In this document: positions 47,808-57,850 of the stretch, piece after piece | Position numbering within the stretch: position 1 is the first letter of the stretch | Layout: the number at the start of each line of letters is the position of its first letter | Source of the DNA: Trebouxia sp. TZW2008 | Taxonomy: Eukaryota > Chlorophyta > Trebouxiophyceae > Trebouxiales > Trebouxiaceae | Reading direction: 5' to 3' | Length of the DNA: 58,319 nucleotides | NCBI GenBank assembly: GCA_002118135.1 | Contig: BDIU01000415.1 | Span: forward strand, 1-58,319 | Program-made: the position numbers and the translations under genes | The notes under the pieces: generated by a model | Told to the model about the DNA's origin: nothing | Seen by the model: only the letters and a program-made list of their open reading frames with translations | The model's database searches: none

Positions 47808-50800
47808 TCATATCTTCTTGACAATTTGGACAATGTCTTCATCATCTAAAATGTGGTCCCTGCCAACTTTCTGAGGCTTATGCTTCACACTTGTTCCCCA
47901 CACCAAGGCATACTTGAACTGCTTCATGATGCCTTTGTGTATCCTGTTGCAGAAGTCCTCTACTGATCTCCTATTTCTTGGCAAAACCACAGGGTCATTG
48001 TAGTCTGGCAACTTGCCCTGCACATACGATTAATACTATCAGCACATCCTCTGGCAGAACTACAAGCTTTGTTTCCTTGCAAAGTGAAAAGCATGTTTGC
48101 CAACGCTCCCAGTGTCATGCAACCAGAAGGCCGATGGCAAAGCAGTGTCACATCCTGATGCAACCGTCACTGCAGCAAGCCAGAGATGCACCTGGTGACA
48201 GATCAATGCAACATTGACATCATGGATCGCCCTGGATACTGACTGCTGGTGTGCATCCGACAGCAGTTTGCAAAGCTGTTGCAGCTCATTTGTTGTCTAG
48301 ACCAGTTAGCACAGATCAGTGCGCTTGAACAGCAGTGAGTGCTGCTGTGAATCCTATAGCAGTCTGCGGTCTTGACCCTCTAAGGGTCTTAACAGCGGCC
48401 CAAAAGCGGCTCTCAGGGACCCCAGGGGGGATAAGGGGGGTAGGCGGGGGGGTTAGAGTTTGAAATTTACCCAAACCCCCATTTCCTGCAGGACTGCTCA
48501 CCTTAGGCTTTGTATAGATGCGCAAGACGTCTATGTAATCCCAGATCATCTCAACCAGTCCATCTAGATTCCATTCGTGGTACGCACACACAGGACAGTA
48601 ATGTGGCAGCTTGTCTATGACGTTCAACTCTTCCATTGTAATCTGCAGCACAGAAGATGATGTTGATGTCTCACTTTAATGAAATGACAAAGCAACTTCC
48701 TGACTTGCTGAGAAAGTCAACATGACCTTTGTGCTATGTATGACAGGTAGAGCGCAAAGCAGGTTCATGCACCTCATCTTGTTGACATTTGCCATTCTAT
48801 GTTGGACCCATCATGTATTGCAGAAGCTAGCAATGTACTCATTCATCACTGAAAGGTGAAAAGCACATGACTGTGCTGAACACCGACATTGTTGCCGAAT
48901 GCTTCCACAGTGCAGGGGCTATTTGACTGTACCTGATCTATCTTGTTGAGCACGTAGACGCATGGATTGTACATTCTGCTGCCTTCTATACAACCTCATT
49001 CACAATTACAGCTTGTGAGTATTCCTCAGCAACTACAACGTTGCCATCATACTTTGACAGCTGTGCAGAGGCAGAGGTTTGATTCTACCTGATCTATCTT
49101 ATTCAGGACGTAGATGCATGGGATGTACACTCTGCTGCCTTCTATACAGTCTACCAAGTCATCAACATCACAGTCTTCTTTGAGGTGAACGTCAGCATTG
49201 TGTATTCTGTACTCTGAGCAGACCGCCTTTACCGCTGCAGCAGCATACAACTTGTGTCATTCATCTCGCCTCAGACACCAAAAACAGGGCGTCATGTCAA
49301 CATGTCTCCACTGTGCATTCTGTACTCTGAAAAGACCCCCCTAAACTGCTGCAGCAGGAAACAAATTGTCTCGTGAATTCCTCTCAAACAAGGCCTTTCA
49401 GTCATGCAGCCCTGCCATCAGATGCCGCAGGTCTTCCTTGCCAAGCTCGATTGTGGTCGACTAACAACAGAACTTCACGTCAACATGTCTGCCCAGGAAG
49501 TTGACTTTGGCATTGCTGTGCACCACATTGAGGCGAAGCACAACCTCCTGAGTCATGATACATGGCTCAAGAGCTTAACCTTGCCTCAAACCCCCAGTGC
49601 TGCAAGGCGCCGCGCAAGCAACTTCCTACACGTGGGCTGAAGCAGCTGCACATAACTATTCAGCTGCAAGGCTATGAACGCATCAAACAGGATTTGGCAA
49701 AGAGGTGGCTGATACAGCTGCACAGTGTTGCTCAGCTGCAAGGCAATTGTGCAGACTCTGTTGCAGACCTGGCTCAAGCAGCTGCACTATCCTACACTGC
49801 TGCAAACAGATCAGGCCAGCGTAGCTGCTGCAACTTGATATCCTGATAATTTCACACAGATTAGGCTGACAGCAGATGCACAGTGTTGAAGGTGCTGCTA
49901 CAGATAAGAGCGAGCAGTAAAGACTGTGGTCAAGGCATTTATTATGATTTTGAAGGAGATCACGGCGAATCAACAACCATGCAGAGTAGGTTGGCAAAGC
50001 GCAAATCAACTTCAGCCTAGACTCCAAAGCTCAGCCTAGACTTGTGAGATGGCCACACTGTTGGCCCCTCTACCTTTTCATGTTACTCTTGCTTTCTCAA
50101 CTCACTATGGAAGACCTCAATGTGATGCAGATGAAACACGTATGTTGAGATGAAATGCATATATGCATGATATGAAGTCCAGGTCCAGCTCAGGGTCTGA
50201 AATAGTGGTGGTCAATCTGATTCCGCCCTTCCTCCTAGAGTGATGCCAGTTGGATCACATAGTTGACTCTGCAATGCATACAAAATGAGTGTGGCAACTT
50301 ACAATCTAGGTCCAGCTTAGGGTCTGAGATGGTCGTAGTCAGGCTGATGCCGCCCTTCTCCTTCTTTCTAAACGTGATGCCAGGTGGCTTCTTATTGAGC
50401 CGGATTCCAAATCCCTCAAGCTCCTTCTCTATCAGCTTCTTATGACTGATGGGCTTCAGGCAATCTAGGACGATGAGAATGACATTACAAGTGCGCGCTG
50501 TACTGATGACCTGCAATGCAGCAGATGCTGTCGGCTGCTTGTGACTGATGGGCTTCAGGCAATCTAGGACAATGACAATGACATTGCAAGTGCGCGCTGT
50601 ACTGATGACGTACAACAGACCAATCAAGAATCAGATGCATATCACTCAAGCAGCTCATGACTGACTAAGCGTTGAATGGACAAGAGCATTTCTAATTATT
50701 GTGTGGAAGGTAGCTCGTATTTGAATGCTGTAAGGGCTGGCTTGATAAGAGCTATCTTGATTGAGCACAGGCTCAAGCACACAGCAAATCTTGCTGATGG

Positions 50801-52812
50801 GAGTTCCTTGAAAGCAAGAACTTATGACAGAATCACGTGCTGCTTTTGCAGAAATGTGCCATGCCGTGCTGTGCTGTGCTGTGCTGTGCTACATCATGCA
50901 GTGCAACGCCATGCCATGTGAGATGCTATGGGGCAGTGTGACCAGCTGCTACTGCTAGCTACCTGTCTTCCTCTGCCTTTGCCATCTTTGGCTCCCTCAA
51001 TGATTCCTGGCAAGTCCAGCATCTGGATCTTGGCTCCTCTGTAATGAACCACCCCAGGAATGCAGGTCAATGTGGTAAACTCGTATGCAGCCACCTGCAT
51101 ATCATGTTTTCATTGAAGGCTTTAGCAGACTTTTGCTGCTCTTTGATTGACCTGGCCCGTGAAGAAAAGCAATCAGGACACATATCTTTTCAGGCCTTGT
51201 TCTGCTTTATGCCACTGATAAATCTGATGTGGTCAAGATTGCTGTCCTGACCATTTTCAGAGCTAAGGCATCACATTGTCATTTTCAGAGTGCATGCCCT
51301 GAACATATAGAGGTGTGCTGCACAGTCACATCATCTCTGGCACGCTTAGCAGGACACATTCAGTCAAACAATGAATTGTTTGACATATCGCATATAATGG
51401 CATATGCATCTGGCAGGTCTAATGTAGGCACGCTATGTCAAGGAAGTGTGTCAACCTCTAGCAAACATGCCGTGCAAGAGGAGAGTGTGCAGGCACACAT
51501 CATTGATATACAGCTAGACTGCATGCTCACCTCAGACATTGTGCCTGTCAACTTTGTAAGCAGGGTACTCTTGCCAACAGAGGGAAAGCCCACCAAGCCA
51601 ACTCGCGCATCCCCAACTTTGTTCACATCAAAACCTGCAGTCCCACAGATGCATTTAACTTTTGATAAATCCTGTTCCAGATTTTGTCGGTGTCACCAAG
51701 CAGTGCCCTGTACATCACCTGTTGTGCCTACGCCTACTTTGGTAATGCAACGTAGGCTTAAAAATGCATCGTGAGCTTGCTTCACATCAGAATCTCCAGT
51801 GCAACAGATGTACGCAAGAATCCACTCACAACTTTGTTGACATCAAATCCTGTAATGCCAGAGATCTGTCAGGCAAGCCTTTCTATCTGACTTTGTTGAG
51901 ATCAAAAGCTGCGATACCAGATGCATCAGGGAGTGCCCTGCCCAGTGGCTGACATGATTATGCACGCGCGCTGTCCATGACAACTTACAAGACAGCATGA
52001 GGAAGGGCGCTACATGCAGGGGACCTGTTCTTGAGCAGGCATAATTACAAGGCCACGAGTGAATCGTTCAGTTGCGCCGTCTAAGGCAACAGGATGCATC
52101 TCAAAGGCGACAGCAAAAGTGACAATGACGCTGACTGACCTTCGCCTTTGCCACCGCCAGCACCCGCCCCAGTGCTAGGTTCCAGCAACTCTCGTCTCAG
52201 CTTTGCAAGCTTGGCCTGCACACACGCACAACAGACCAATTGGAACGGGTGCCTTTGGCAGAGTTGCTAAAGGAAGGCAGAGTCATGGGTACATTTGTGC
52301 ATGACGTGAGCGGTCAGATTTTAGCAACTGCCAGCACACTGTCACGCTGAAACAGGATTGTACAGCTTGTCCAACACATCTGCATATAGCTTCAACGAAC
52401 GGAAGATGAGATGCCTGGGGTGAACAGAGTGTCCCAATAGAACTGCAGACGCTCTTCATGCAGAAAATAAAACCAAGTGCGGTCTGCATTATACTTTGGC
52501 ACTCAGACCATTTGCTCGACCAGCATGCAAAGCCAGCCAGCAAAAGATTTGCCTTGCAGACTCACCTTCAGCGAGCCAAGATGCGCTGAAGTGGCCTTGT
52601 TTTTCTGTGTCCTTGCCATCTGTGAGGCAAATAGGAGACTCAGTCAGAGAAAAGTGCATGGCTGCTGCGCGTGCTTTGCAATAGCAGGTGGATGCAGACT
52701 CCGGTGAGACATTGCACAGCAGCATAAGCTATGACTTCCGTGCGTTCAAGATTGCTGCAAGTAAGGGCTGTACCTCGTCCTCTATATCTTTGATCTTCTG
52801 CATGACCGACAT
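47808..52812 (-). CDS. DRG1: developmentally regulated GTP-binding protein DRG1
   Basis: Cytosolic translation-associated GTPase of the OBG/HflX-like superfamily, 369 aa (usual length about 367). Nine exons: 52812-52774, 52619-52566, 52215-52140, 51634-51531, 51094-50963, 50510-50303, 49234-49089, 48642-48502, 48017-47808, in phase. N-terminal helix [13 protein letters not shown], then [19 protein letters not shown]1 [11 protein letters not shown]; switch region [21 protein letters not shown]3 [19 protein letters not shown]5D2L-type insert [19 protein letters not shown]4 NKID in VLNKIDQ; G5 region [14 protein letters not shown]-terminal TGS domain: [45 protein letters not shown]. Several introns contain ghost copies of adjacent exon ends. 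Confidence 0.96.
48425..48452 (+). other. G-run cluster, potential G-quadruplex
   Basis: Three runs of six to seven G separated by 4-5 bases, in the DRG1 intron just downstream of exon 8. The G-rich strand is the non-coding (plus) strand, so the pre-mRNA would be C-rich here. Confidence 0.6.
48920..48990 (-). repeat. ghost of DRG1 exon 7 end
   Basis: Tacctgatctatcttgttga, then gcacgtagacgcatgg copies the exon 7 end and donor at 49087-49125 (tacctgatctatcttattca, then ggacgtagatgcatgg). The minus strand reads [10 protein letters not shown], so the GTPase G4 motif is preserved, but the copy breaks off after GS(R/R)MYN-like sequence. Confidence 0.88.
49308..49352 (-). repeat. ghost of DRG1 exon 7 start
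   Basis: Gtgcattctgtactctgaaa, then agacc, then ctgctgcagcag copies the exon 7 start with its acceptor (49199-49245). Confidence 0.8.
50170..50240 (-). repeat. ghost of DRG1 exon 6 end
   Basis: Aggtccagctcagggtctga, then aatagtggtggtcaatctga copies 50310-50350 (aggtccagcttagggtctga, then gatggtcgtagtcaggctga), the end of exon 6. Confidence 0.85.
50525..50615 (-). repeat. ghost of DRG1 exon 6 start
   Basis: The segment tgactgatgggcttcaggca, then atctaggacaatgacaatga, then cattgcaagtgcgcgctgta repeats 50443-50510 almost exactly. It encodes [20 protein letters not shown]. The acceptor in the ghost is changed from gcag to gtac, so it is probably not usable. Confidence 0.92.
51776..51925 (-). 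repeat. three decayed copies of the DRG1 exon 4 start
   Basis: Plus-strand words ctttgttgacatcaaatcct (51832), ctttgttgagatcaaaagct (51892) and a weaker cttcacatcagaatctccag (51780) echo ctttgttcacatcaaaacct at the exon 4 acceptor (51618-51640). Confidence 0.75.
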
Positions 52813-53677
52813 GATTGCCGCTTGTTGGCCTTTCGGCTGTCAAGGATGAAGGTCACGACACCGCGGAGGGAGGTGTCGCAAGTTCCCTGCGCCGAGGTTT
52901 AGCTAAGCGCAAACAGCTGTACGTCGAGCTCAGGCACTATGCATCGCAATTCCTGAAAATGGCCCTGGGAGCGGCTGGTGGAAACGCCCTAAAATGCTCA
53001 AAAGCTGCCTAGGAAGCTGTCACTAGGGAAGCATTGATGACCCGCATTACTTCGCTGAAACGCGCACGGCCGCGGCCTCGGACCCACGCTTAGCCTATTA
53101 ATACTGAGCAGCAAACAGTGCGCATGAGCGTAATGCCCAGCAGACCTACGGTACACATGCACGTTGAATGGTGTTGTGTTACATGCATGCATGCATGCAT
53201 ATGAATCCTTGTAGGCTTGTTGCCATGCAGCATTCATTGGACAGTGTGATCTGTAGCCAAGAACTTTACCGCACTCGAGATAGTACTAATAGTAAGCTGC
53301 AGGTGCTGCCAGAAATCCTGCTGAGATTTTTCCACAATTTTCCAAACTCTCCATCATTGGCGCTCGGGAAAGATGCCGACTGTGGCCAGATCTTTGGCTG
53401 CAGCCAGGCAGCAGCGACCCACCTCGTCAGTGCAAGCCTTGTGCTTTAAGCCTGTGCTGTCACCAATGCTGTATTCTCATCTCTGAGATGTGCATGTGCC
53501 CCTTGACTTCCCTCAGCTGCCTCAGCAGCAGTAGATAAATTTAAAGGCCATACGATGTTACGCAACCGGAACCAATCTTTTATTACTGTTCAGGCAACGC
53601 CTTCAAACACCCCAAAATGACGCCATAGACACGGGGGGCTTTACACCTGTGTGCAGGTGTCGGCATCTGATGGGCGA
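52813..53677. other. intergenic region between divergent DRG1 and GT-like genes
   Basis: 865 bp with no recognised gene. A short (atgc)n run lies at 53180-53202. It presumably contains both promoters. Confidence 0.45.
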
Positions 53678-54934
53678 ATGACAACTAGGGGCTTGCTGTT
53701 TCGGCCGCCTAGACGCCTGATTGATGCCGACGCTGCCAGCATGCTGCACAAGGAATCGGGGCTGCTCAGCAAAAGGCCCACGCGGCAAGCTACTATCTTG
53801 CAAGGCCTCGCTGTGCTACTGCTCGTGTTTGTGCTGGTCACAAGCCTGCGATCGCTGTCTCCCTGGGGTAAATCTAGTGCAATATCGCGGCCCCCCTCCC
53901 GCGGTCTGCTCAGCGATGACCTGATCCTCACCTCCTACTCCTATTTTGAGAAGGACAGCATACAGCTGGCGAACTTCCAATTCTTCATTGGTGTGGGCAT
54001 GGGCATTTCCAGTACTTATAGAGCGCCCAGCAATACAGACTTCGTCATTGTGGTCAACGGCCCCCAGTGTACACCATGCAAAAGCCTCAGTCACATTGTT
54101 GTCAAAGACGAAGCAGCTGCAGCTGTGCTGCCTACAACCTCAGCAGCTTGGACAGGCAATGGGCTTCTCATGCTGCAACGGAGGGAGAATGAAGGCATGG
54201 ACTTTGCAGCACACAATGTCACAATCGAATACTTGCGCAAGAAAAATCAGTACAGCCGCTACAAGTATTTCATTTTTCTGAACAGTTCCATTCGAGGGCC
54301 GTTTTACCCTTCATATATGCCTCAAGGGTGGCAGTGGACTATGGCGTACACAGAACGCATAGTCAATGATGTCAAGCTTGTTTCTTCTTCTATAGTATGC
54401 CTTCCAAATGTGGATGCTGGCGGCTTTGGGCCTAAAGTCGAGTCATGGGCGTTTGGAATAGATCAAGAGGGACTTGATTTGGTCACATCAGCTGGGGTCT
54501 TTTACTTGAGGACTTGCAAACTATGTGATGATGGTGTTGTTGTTCTGGGCGAGTACGGTCTGTCCAACACACTGCTCAACAAGGGGTTCAACATTGCGAC
54601 GCTCATGTCAAAGTATAGCCCTGATACTGATTGGCGGGAGGAGCGTCACTGGCACTGCAACAGCAATGTGCATCCTAGTAGACATGGTACATATGATGGC
54701 ATTTCCATGCATCCCTTTGAGACAGTGTTTCTGAAGGCTAGTTGGCATGTTGGGGAGCCTCATTTGACTACTTACACTAGTTGGTTTATGGGCATGGCTG
54801 CCGGCAGTGACAACACAGGAGGCACCTTTGATGAGCCCCTGTATAGATACGCAATCACTATGGAAGCTCAGGATCCAAACAATGCGGCTGACTGCTTCAA
54901 AGTCGGCCCAAACAAGCCAAAGCAGATTGGGTAG
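53678..54934 (+). CDS. type II membrane protein, glycosyltransferase-like (family not named)
   Basis: An intron-free frame of 418 aa; the ATG at 53678 (MTTRGLLFRPPRR) is the first in frame. Residues about 41-58 form a single hydrophobic anchor (LQGLAVLLLVFVLVTSL) after a basic segment, as in Golgi type II enzymes. The lumenal part has DFVIVVNGPQC, NEGMDFAAHNVTIEYL, YKYFIFLNSSIRGPF, YPSYMPQGWQWT, SSIVCLPNVDAGGFGPK, VESWAFGIDQEGL, GEYGLSNTLL, HPSRHGTYDGISMHPFETVF and FLKASWHVGEP. The NEGxD ... FLNSSxRGP pattern recalls rhamnan-type polysaccharide glycosyltransferases, and I believe similar proteins occur in other green algae. Enzyme activity is inferred. Its lack of introns contrasts with every neighbour. 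Confidence 0.8.
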   Translation: MTTRGLLFRPPRRLIDADAASMLHKESGLLSKRPTRQATILQGLAVLLLVFVLVTSLRSLSPWGKSSAISRPPSRGLLSDDLILTSYSYFEKDSIQLANFQFFIGVGMGISSTYRAPSNTDFVIVVNGPQCTPCKSLSHIVVKDEAAAAVLPTTSAAWTGNGLLMLQRRENEGMDFAAHNVTIEYLRKKNQYSRYKYFIFLNSSIRGPFYPSYMPQGWQWTMAYTERIVNDVKLVSSSIVCLPNVDAGGFGPKVESWAFGIDQEGLDLVTSAGVFYLRTCKLCDDGVVVLGEYGLSNTLLNKGFNIATLMSKYSPDTDWREERHWHCNSNVHPSRHGTYDGISMHPFETVFLKASWHVGEPHLTTYTSWFMGMAAGSDNTGGTFDEPLYRYAITMEAQDPNNAADCFKVGPNKPKQIG

Positions 54935-55870
54935 GGACTGGTAACACTGTGTCTGCAGTGATGAAACAGCCATGCTCAACACTTTCTGATGTATTGTTAG
55001 GTAGTGAGAATGCTCTGACATTCTTCAACGTCAGCCCAACAATCTGTAGATCGCGATAGATATCTTTGCTAGAGTAGTGCCCAGCTTGTCGTTCTGATAA
55101 GTCCTAGTCCTGTTTCATGCACCCAAGAAAGTTGTATACGTTATATACCACAGGCTGGGGTCTCTACCGTTTTTGACCCTTACTTGTTTAGTCAGGTACA
55201 AGTGCGGTTCACAGCTGTGACTGCTGATTTCATTACTATCTGGATGAACGCATGCCTGCAGTGAAGTATTCCCCGCAGCTGCGCTGGCGTTGCTGCAAGC
55301 TAGTGCTGCATGAGCCTGTGCATGTCAACAACAAAAGTTTGGTTTGAAGTAATGCCATACAACGTGCTGTATGTACGTGGCTGGCATGTACCCATGGCAT
55401 GCACATGCACAGAATGCTCTGCTTGACGACCCTACTTGCAATCACGCTTGGCCACAGCTAACAACTCAGCTGTAGAAGATGGTCAGAGCAGTCGCTTAGA
55501 CACGCGCCAGAGATAATCGTTCAGGAAATAGAGACTTACTACTGCATCACAATGAACAGAGAGCAGTGTCACTGCATCCCATCCATACTTTAATTGCAGA
55601 GATTTGTACATTCTATTGCAAAAACTGAACCCGCACTCAAGACTTACAATATCCAGATTCAGGTGAACAGCAGCTTTCTCTTCACCAAAGTGGCACAGCA
55701 CTATGTAGCTGTTGCAAGCAAGTCATAGCTGCATACACTTTCAGGATGCAGCTGCGATAGGACAGCTGCAGACGCTGCTGCCAACACAAAGCACTCAAAC
55801 ACTTGTGGTGAGGCATTGTCGCTTTATAGCATAAGCCTGATGTGAATGATGATGTGTGTAACACACGTTT
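54935..55870. other. intergenic region between convergent genes
   Basis: 3' regions of the GT-like (+) and Cpn10 (-) genes. No gene or structured element recognised. Confidence 0.45.
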
Positions 55871-56789
55871 TCAGCTCAAGGTAGCCAGAATGCTCTTTTC
55901 TGACACAAAAGAAACATCGCCTCCAGGGACCTTCACATCAGTGGAGGAGTACTTGCTGAATATGACTTTGCTGCCTTCTTTGACTTCAATCTTTACGTCC
56001 TCTCCTACTGCCAAAACCTCCCCTATCAAAGCCTCTTGGATTGGTTTCGTTGCACCAGAACTCAGGAATAAGCCACCAGCTGTTTTCTGCAGCAGGACAA
56101 TGTGTCGATACTCATTTGACAACAAAGCTTGTTGTGATTGCAAGAGCAATGCGGGTAGGTGCTACATATGATTTTGACATGCTTGTGATGCAATGCTGCT
56201 GATCAATTCAGCACAAGAGAAATTGAGCTGCCACTGCGCATGTTGCAGCACGCTTGAGACGAAAGTGCAGGCTTGCCAGCAGGCTGCACAATATGTGCAT
56301 CATACCTCAGCCTCTTGTTGCGTTTTGACAAGCACTCGATCACCTAGAGGTTCCATCTGCAGCATCCAGCAAAGCTATCAACAAAAGCGTTTGAAAAGTT
56401 GTTTCCCCTTTGCACACCACAGGAAAGGCCTGCTGAAATGTTGACAACTTTGCGTCAGTACCTTTGTGACATCCAGCTGTTTCTGTGCTGGCTCAGCAGC
56501 TGCTACAGCTCTACAAATCATTGGCTTTCTGCTTGAGCAAGCACCTTTGCAGCCTGCAGCACAACACGCACATTCGTCTGTTGCAACCACGCGTTCTGAC
56601 GTGTTCAGCGGCTGGCATGGTGCCTGACGAACCTGTCCATGTTTGTCCTCGCGAGCTACTTTGTGCTGCTGCTGCGTGCTGGTGAGACTGTGCATGCCTG
56701 GGCCTGCCTGTAAAGCTTTGAGGGCCAGCTAGCCCCGCTCTGGCGCTGCTCGTCCAATGGCTTTTAAGTGAGGTTGTCGTTGCGGCCAT
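55871..56789 (-). CDS. plastid-type Cpn10/Cpn20 co-chaperonin
   Basis: GroES-family partner of the chloroplast chaperonin, 171 aa with a single Cpn10 domain. Exons 56789-56633, 56553-56462, 56356-56306 and 56086-55871, in phase. The first about 75 residues are Ala/Ser/Thr/Arg-rich (MAATTTSLKSHWTSSARAGL, then GACSSRKPMICRAVAAA), typical of a transit peptide. The mature domain begins QLDVTKMEPLGDRVLVKTQ, then the mobile-loop region EAEKTAGGLFLSSGAT, then GEVLAVGEDVKIEVKEGSKV, FSKYSSTDVKV and the end SEKSILATLS. Whether it pairs with Cpn60 as a Cpn10 ring or derives from one half of a Cpn20 tandem protein cannot be told from this window. No ghost exons seen in its introns. Confidence 0.88.
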
Positions 56790-57057
56790 CACGAGCTATT
56801 TGTCCACAAAGAACCAAAGCATCGTCAAGCTAACGCACTAGGAAGTCAAGCTTGTCTTAGGTTTTCCTGGCGGTTAGGGCAACGATGCTTGGATCTGCCC
56901 AAGGACGCGCACGGTGCGCCATTTCTAAAGGATGTATGACTCTCTCTCTCTCTGCTGGTGTATGTGCAGCAAAAAGCGAAAGCTAAGCACCGTGACAGCT
57001 GCCTTGACAAGCTGGCGTGCGTGCGTTGCCTGATGATTCTCAGCGACTTTCTGTAGC
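56790..57057. promoter_or_regulatory. bidirectional promoter interval with a CT repeat
   Basis: 268 bp between the divergent starts of the Cpn10 gene and the next gene. Contains a (CT)n tract at 56940-56954, a GA/CT-type element often found near plant core promoters. Function inferred from position. Confidence 0.4.
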
Positions 57058-57850
57058 ATGACACCTACGATCACTGTTACAGAGTTACACGCCATGCCAA
57101 ATGACTGTCCTATAAGTACAGTGACGGCGTGCTTGACTTGATCACGCCTCCCTCATCTAGTCCAAAGTTGTGTGCTCAGGACAGCGTGTTGCAGGCGCTC
57201 CACTGACACTTGACTTGAGTTTTGAGGCAGATCAGGATTTGCCAAACGCTCACTGGGAGGTACTTTTTTAACACTGACAGTCATCTCGTGTGGTTATGCT
57301 TGTGCCTTGTACGACCTTGTTGGCACAAGAGTCAGCGGGAACCTGCTGCTGTAGGTGCAGTATGTGCTCGACATGGCCTTCCAGAGGCATACACTGCATC
57401 TGGGATCTACAGACAAGCAAAGCTACTTTGCTGGGAAGTCGAGCATGCAATTTGCTGTGCCAGCCATTGATGTGGCCCGCCTGAAAAGGAGTATGCTCAA
57501 CAATGTTGGCCTGCTACTGGTACCATATACCTTTCTTGCTTACCTGCCTATGCAGTTGTCTGTCTACACCTCGTGTGTGCCAGTGACTACACATTCTCAT
57601 CTGTACAGATGATACTGAAAGATGAGGCTGCAGAAGTGATAGTGCAGGTTTCAATGCTCACTCGGGTAAGTGCAAGCCTGCTTGTACTGTCACCTTGCAG
57701 TTACTGATGTTGCAGCATAAGCTGCCTTCAGCCTTACATTTACAGAGTGTTGAACACAATGTGAATAATCTGGACGGCTTGTTGCTGGGCACGCAGGTTG
57801 AGCTGCAGGGTGATGTCTTCATACGCCATATGATCAGTCCATTGGAGTGA
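57058..57850 (+). CDS. unrecognised five-exon gene
   Basis: Exons 57058-57115, 57195-57259, 57355-57519, 57609-57665 and 57746-57850 agree in phase and give 149 aa; exon 3 could instead start at 57361. The protein starts MTPTITVTELHAMPND, then SFEADQDLPNAHWE, VQYVLDMAFQRHTLHLGS, SYFAGKSSMQFAVPAIDVAR, LKRSMLNNVGLLL, DEAAEVIVQVSMLTR and ends LDGLLLGTQVELQGDVFI, then RHMISPLE. Exons 3-5 read like a conserved mostly helical or mixed domain. I do not recognise the family. Exons 1-2 are the weakest part of the model. No signal peptide or membrane segment is visible. Confidence 0.5.
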
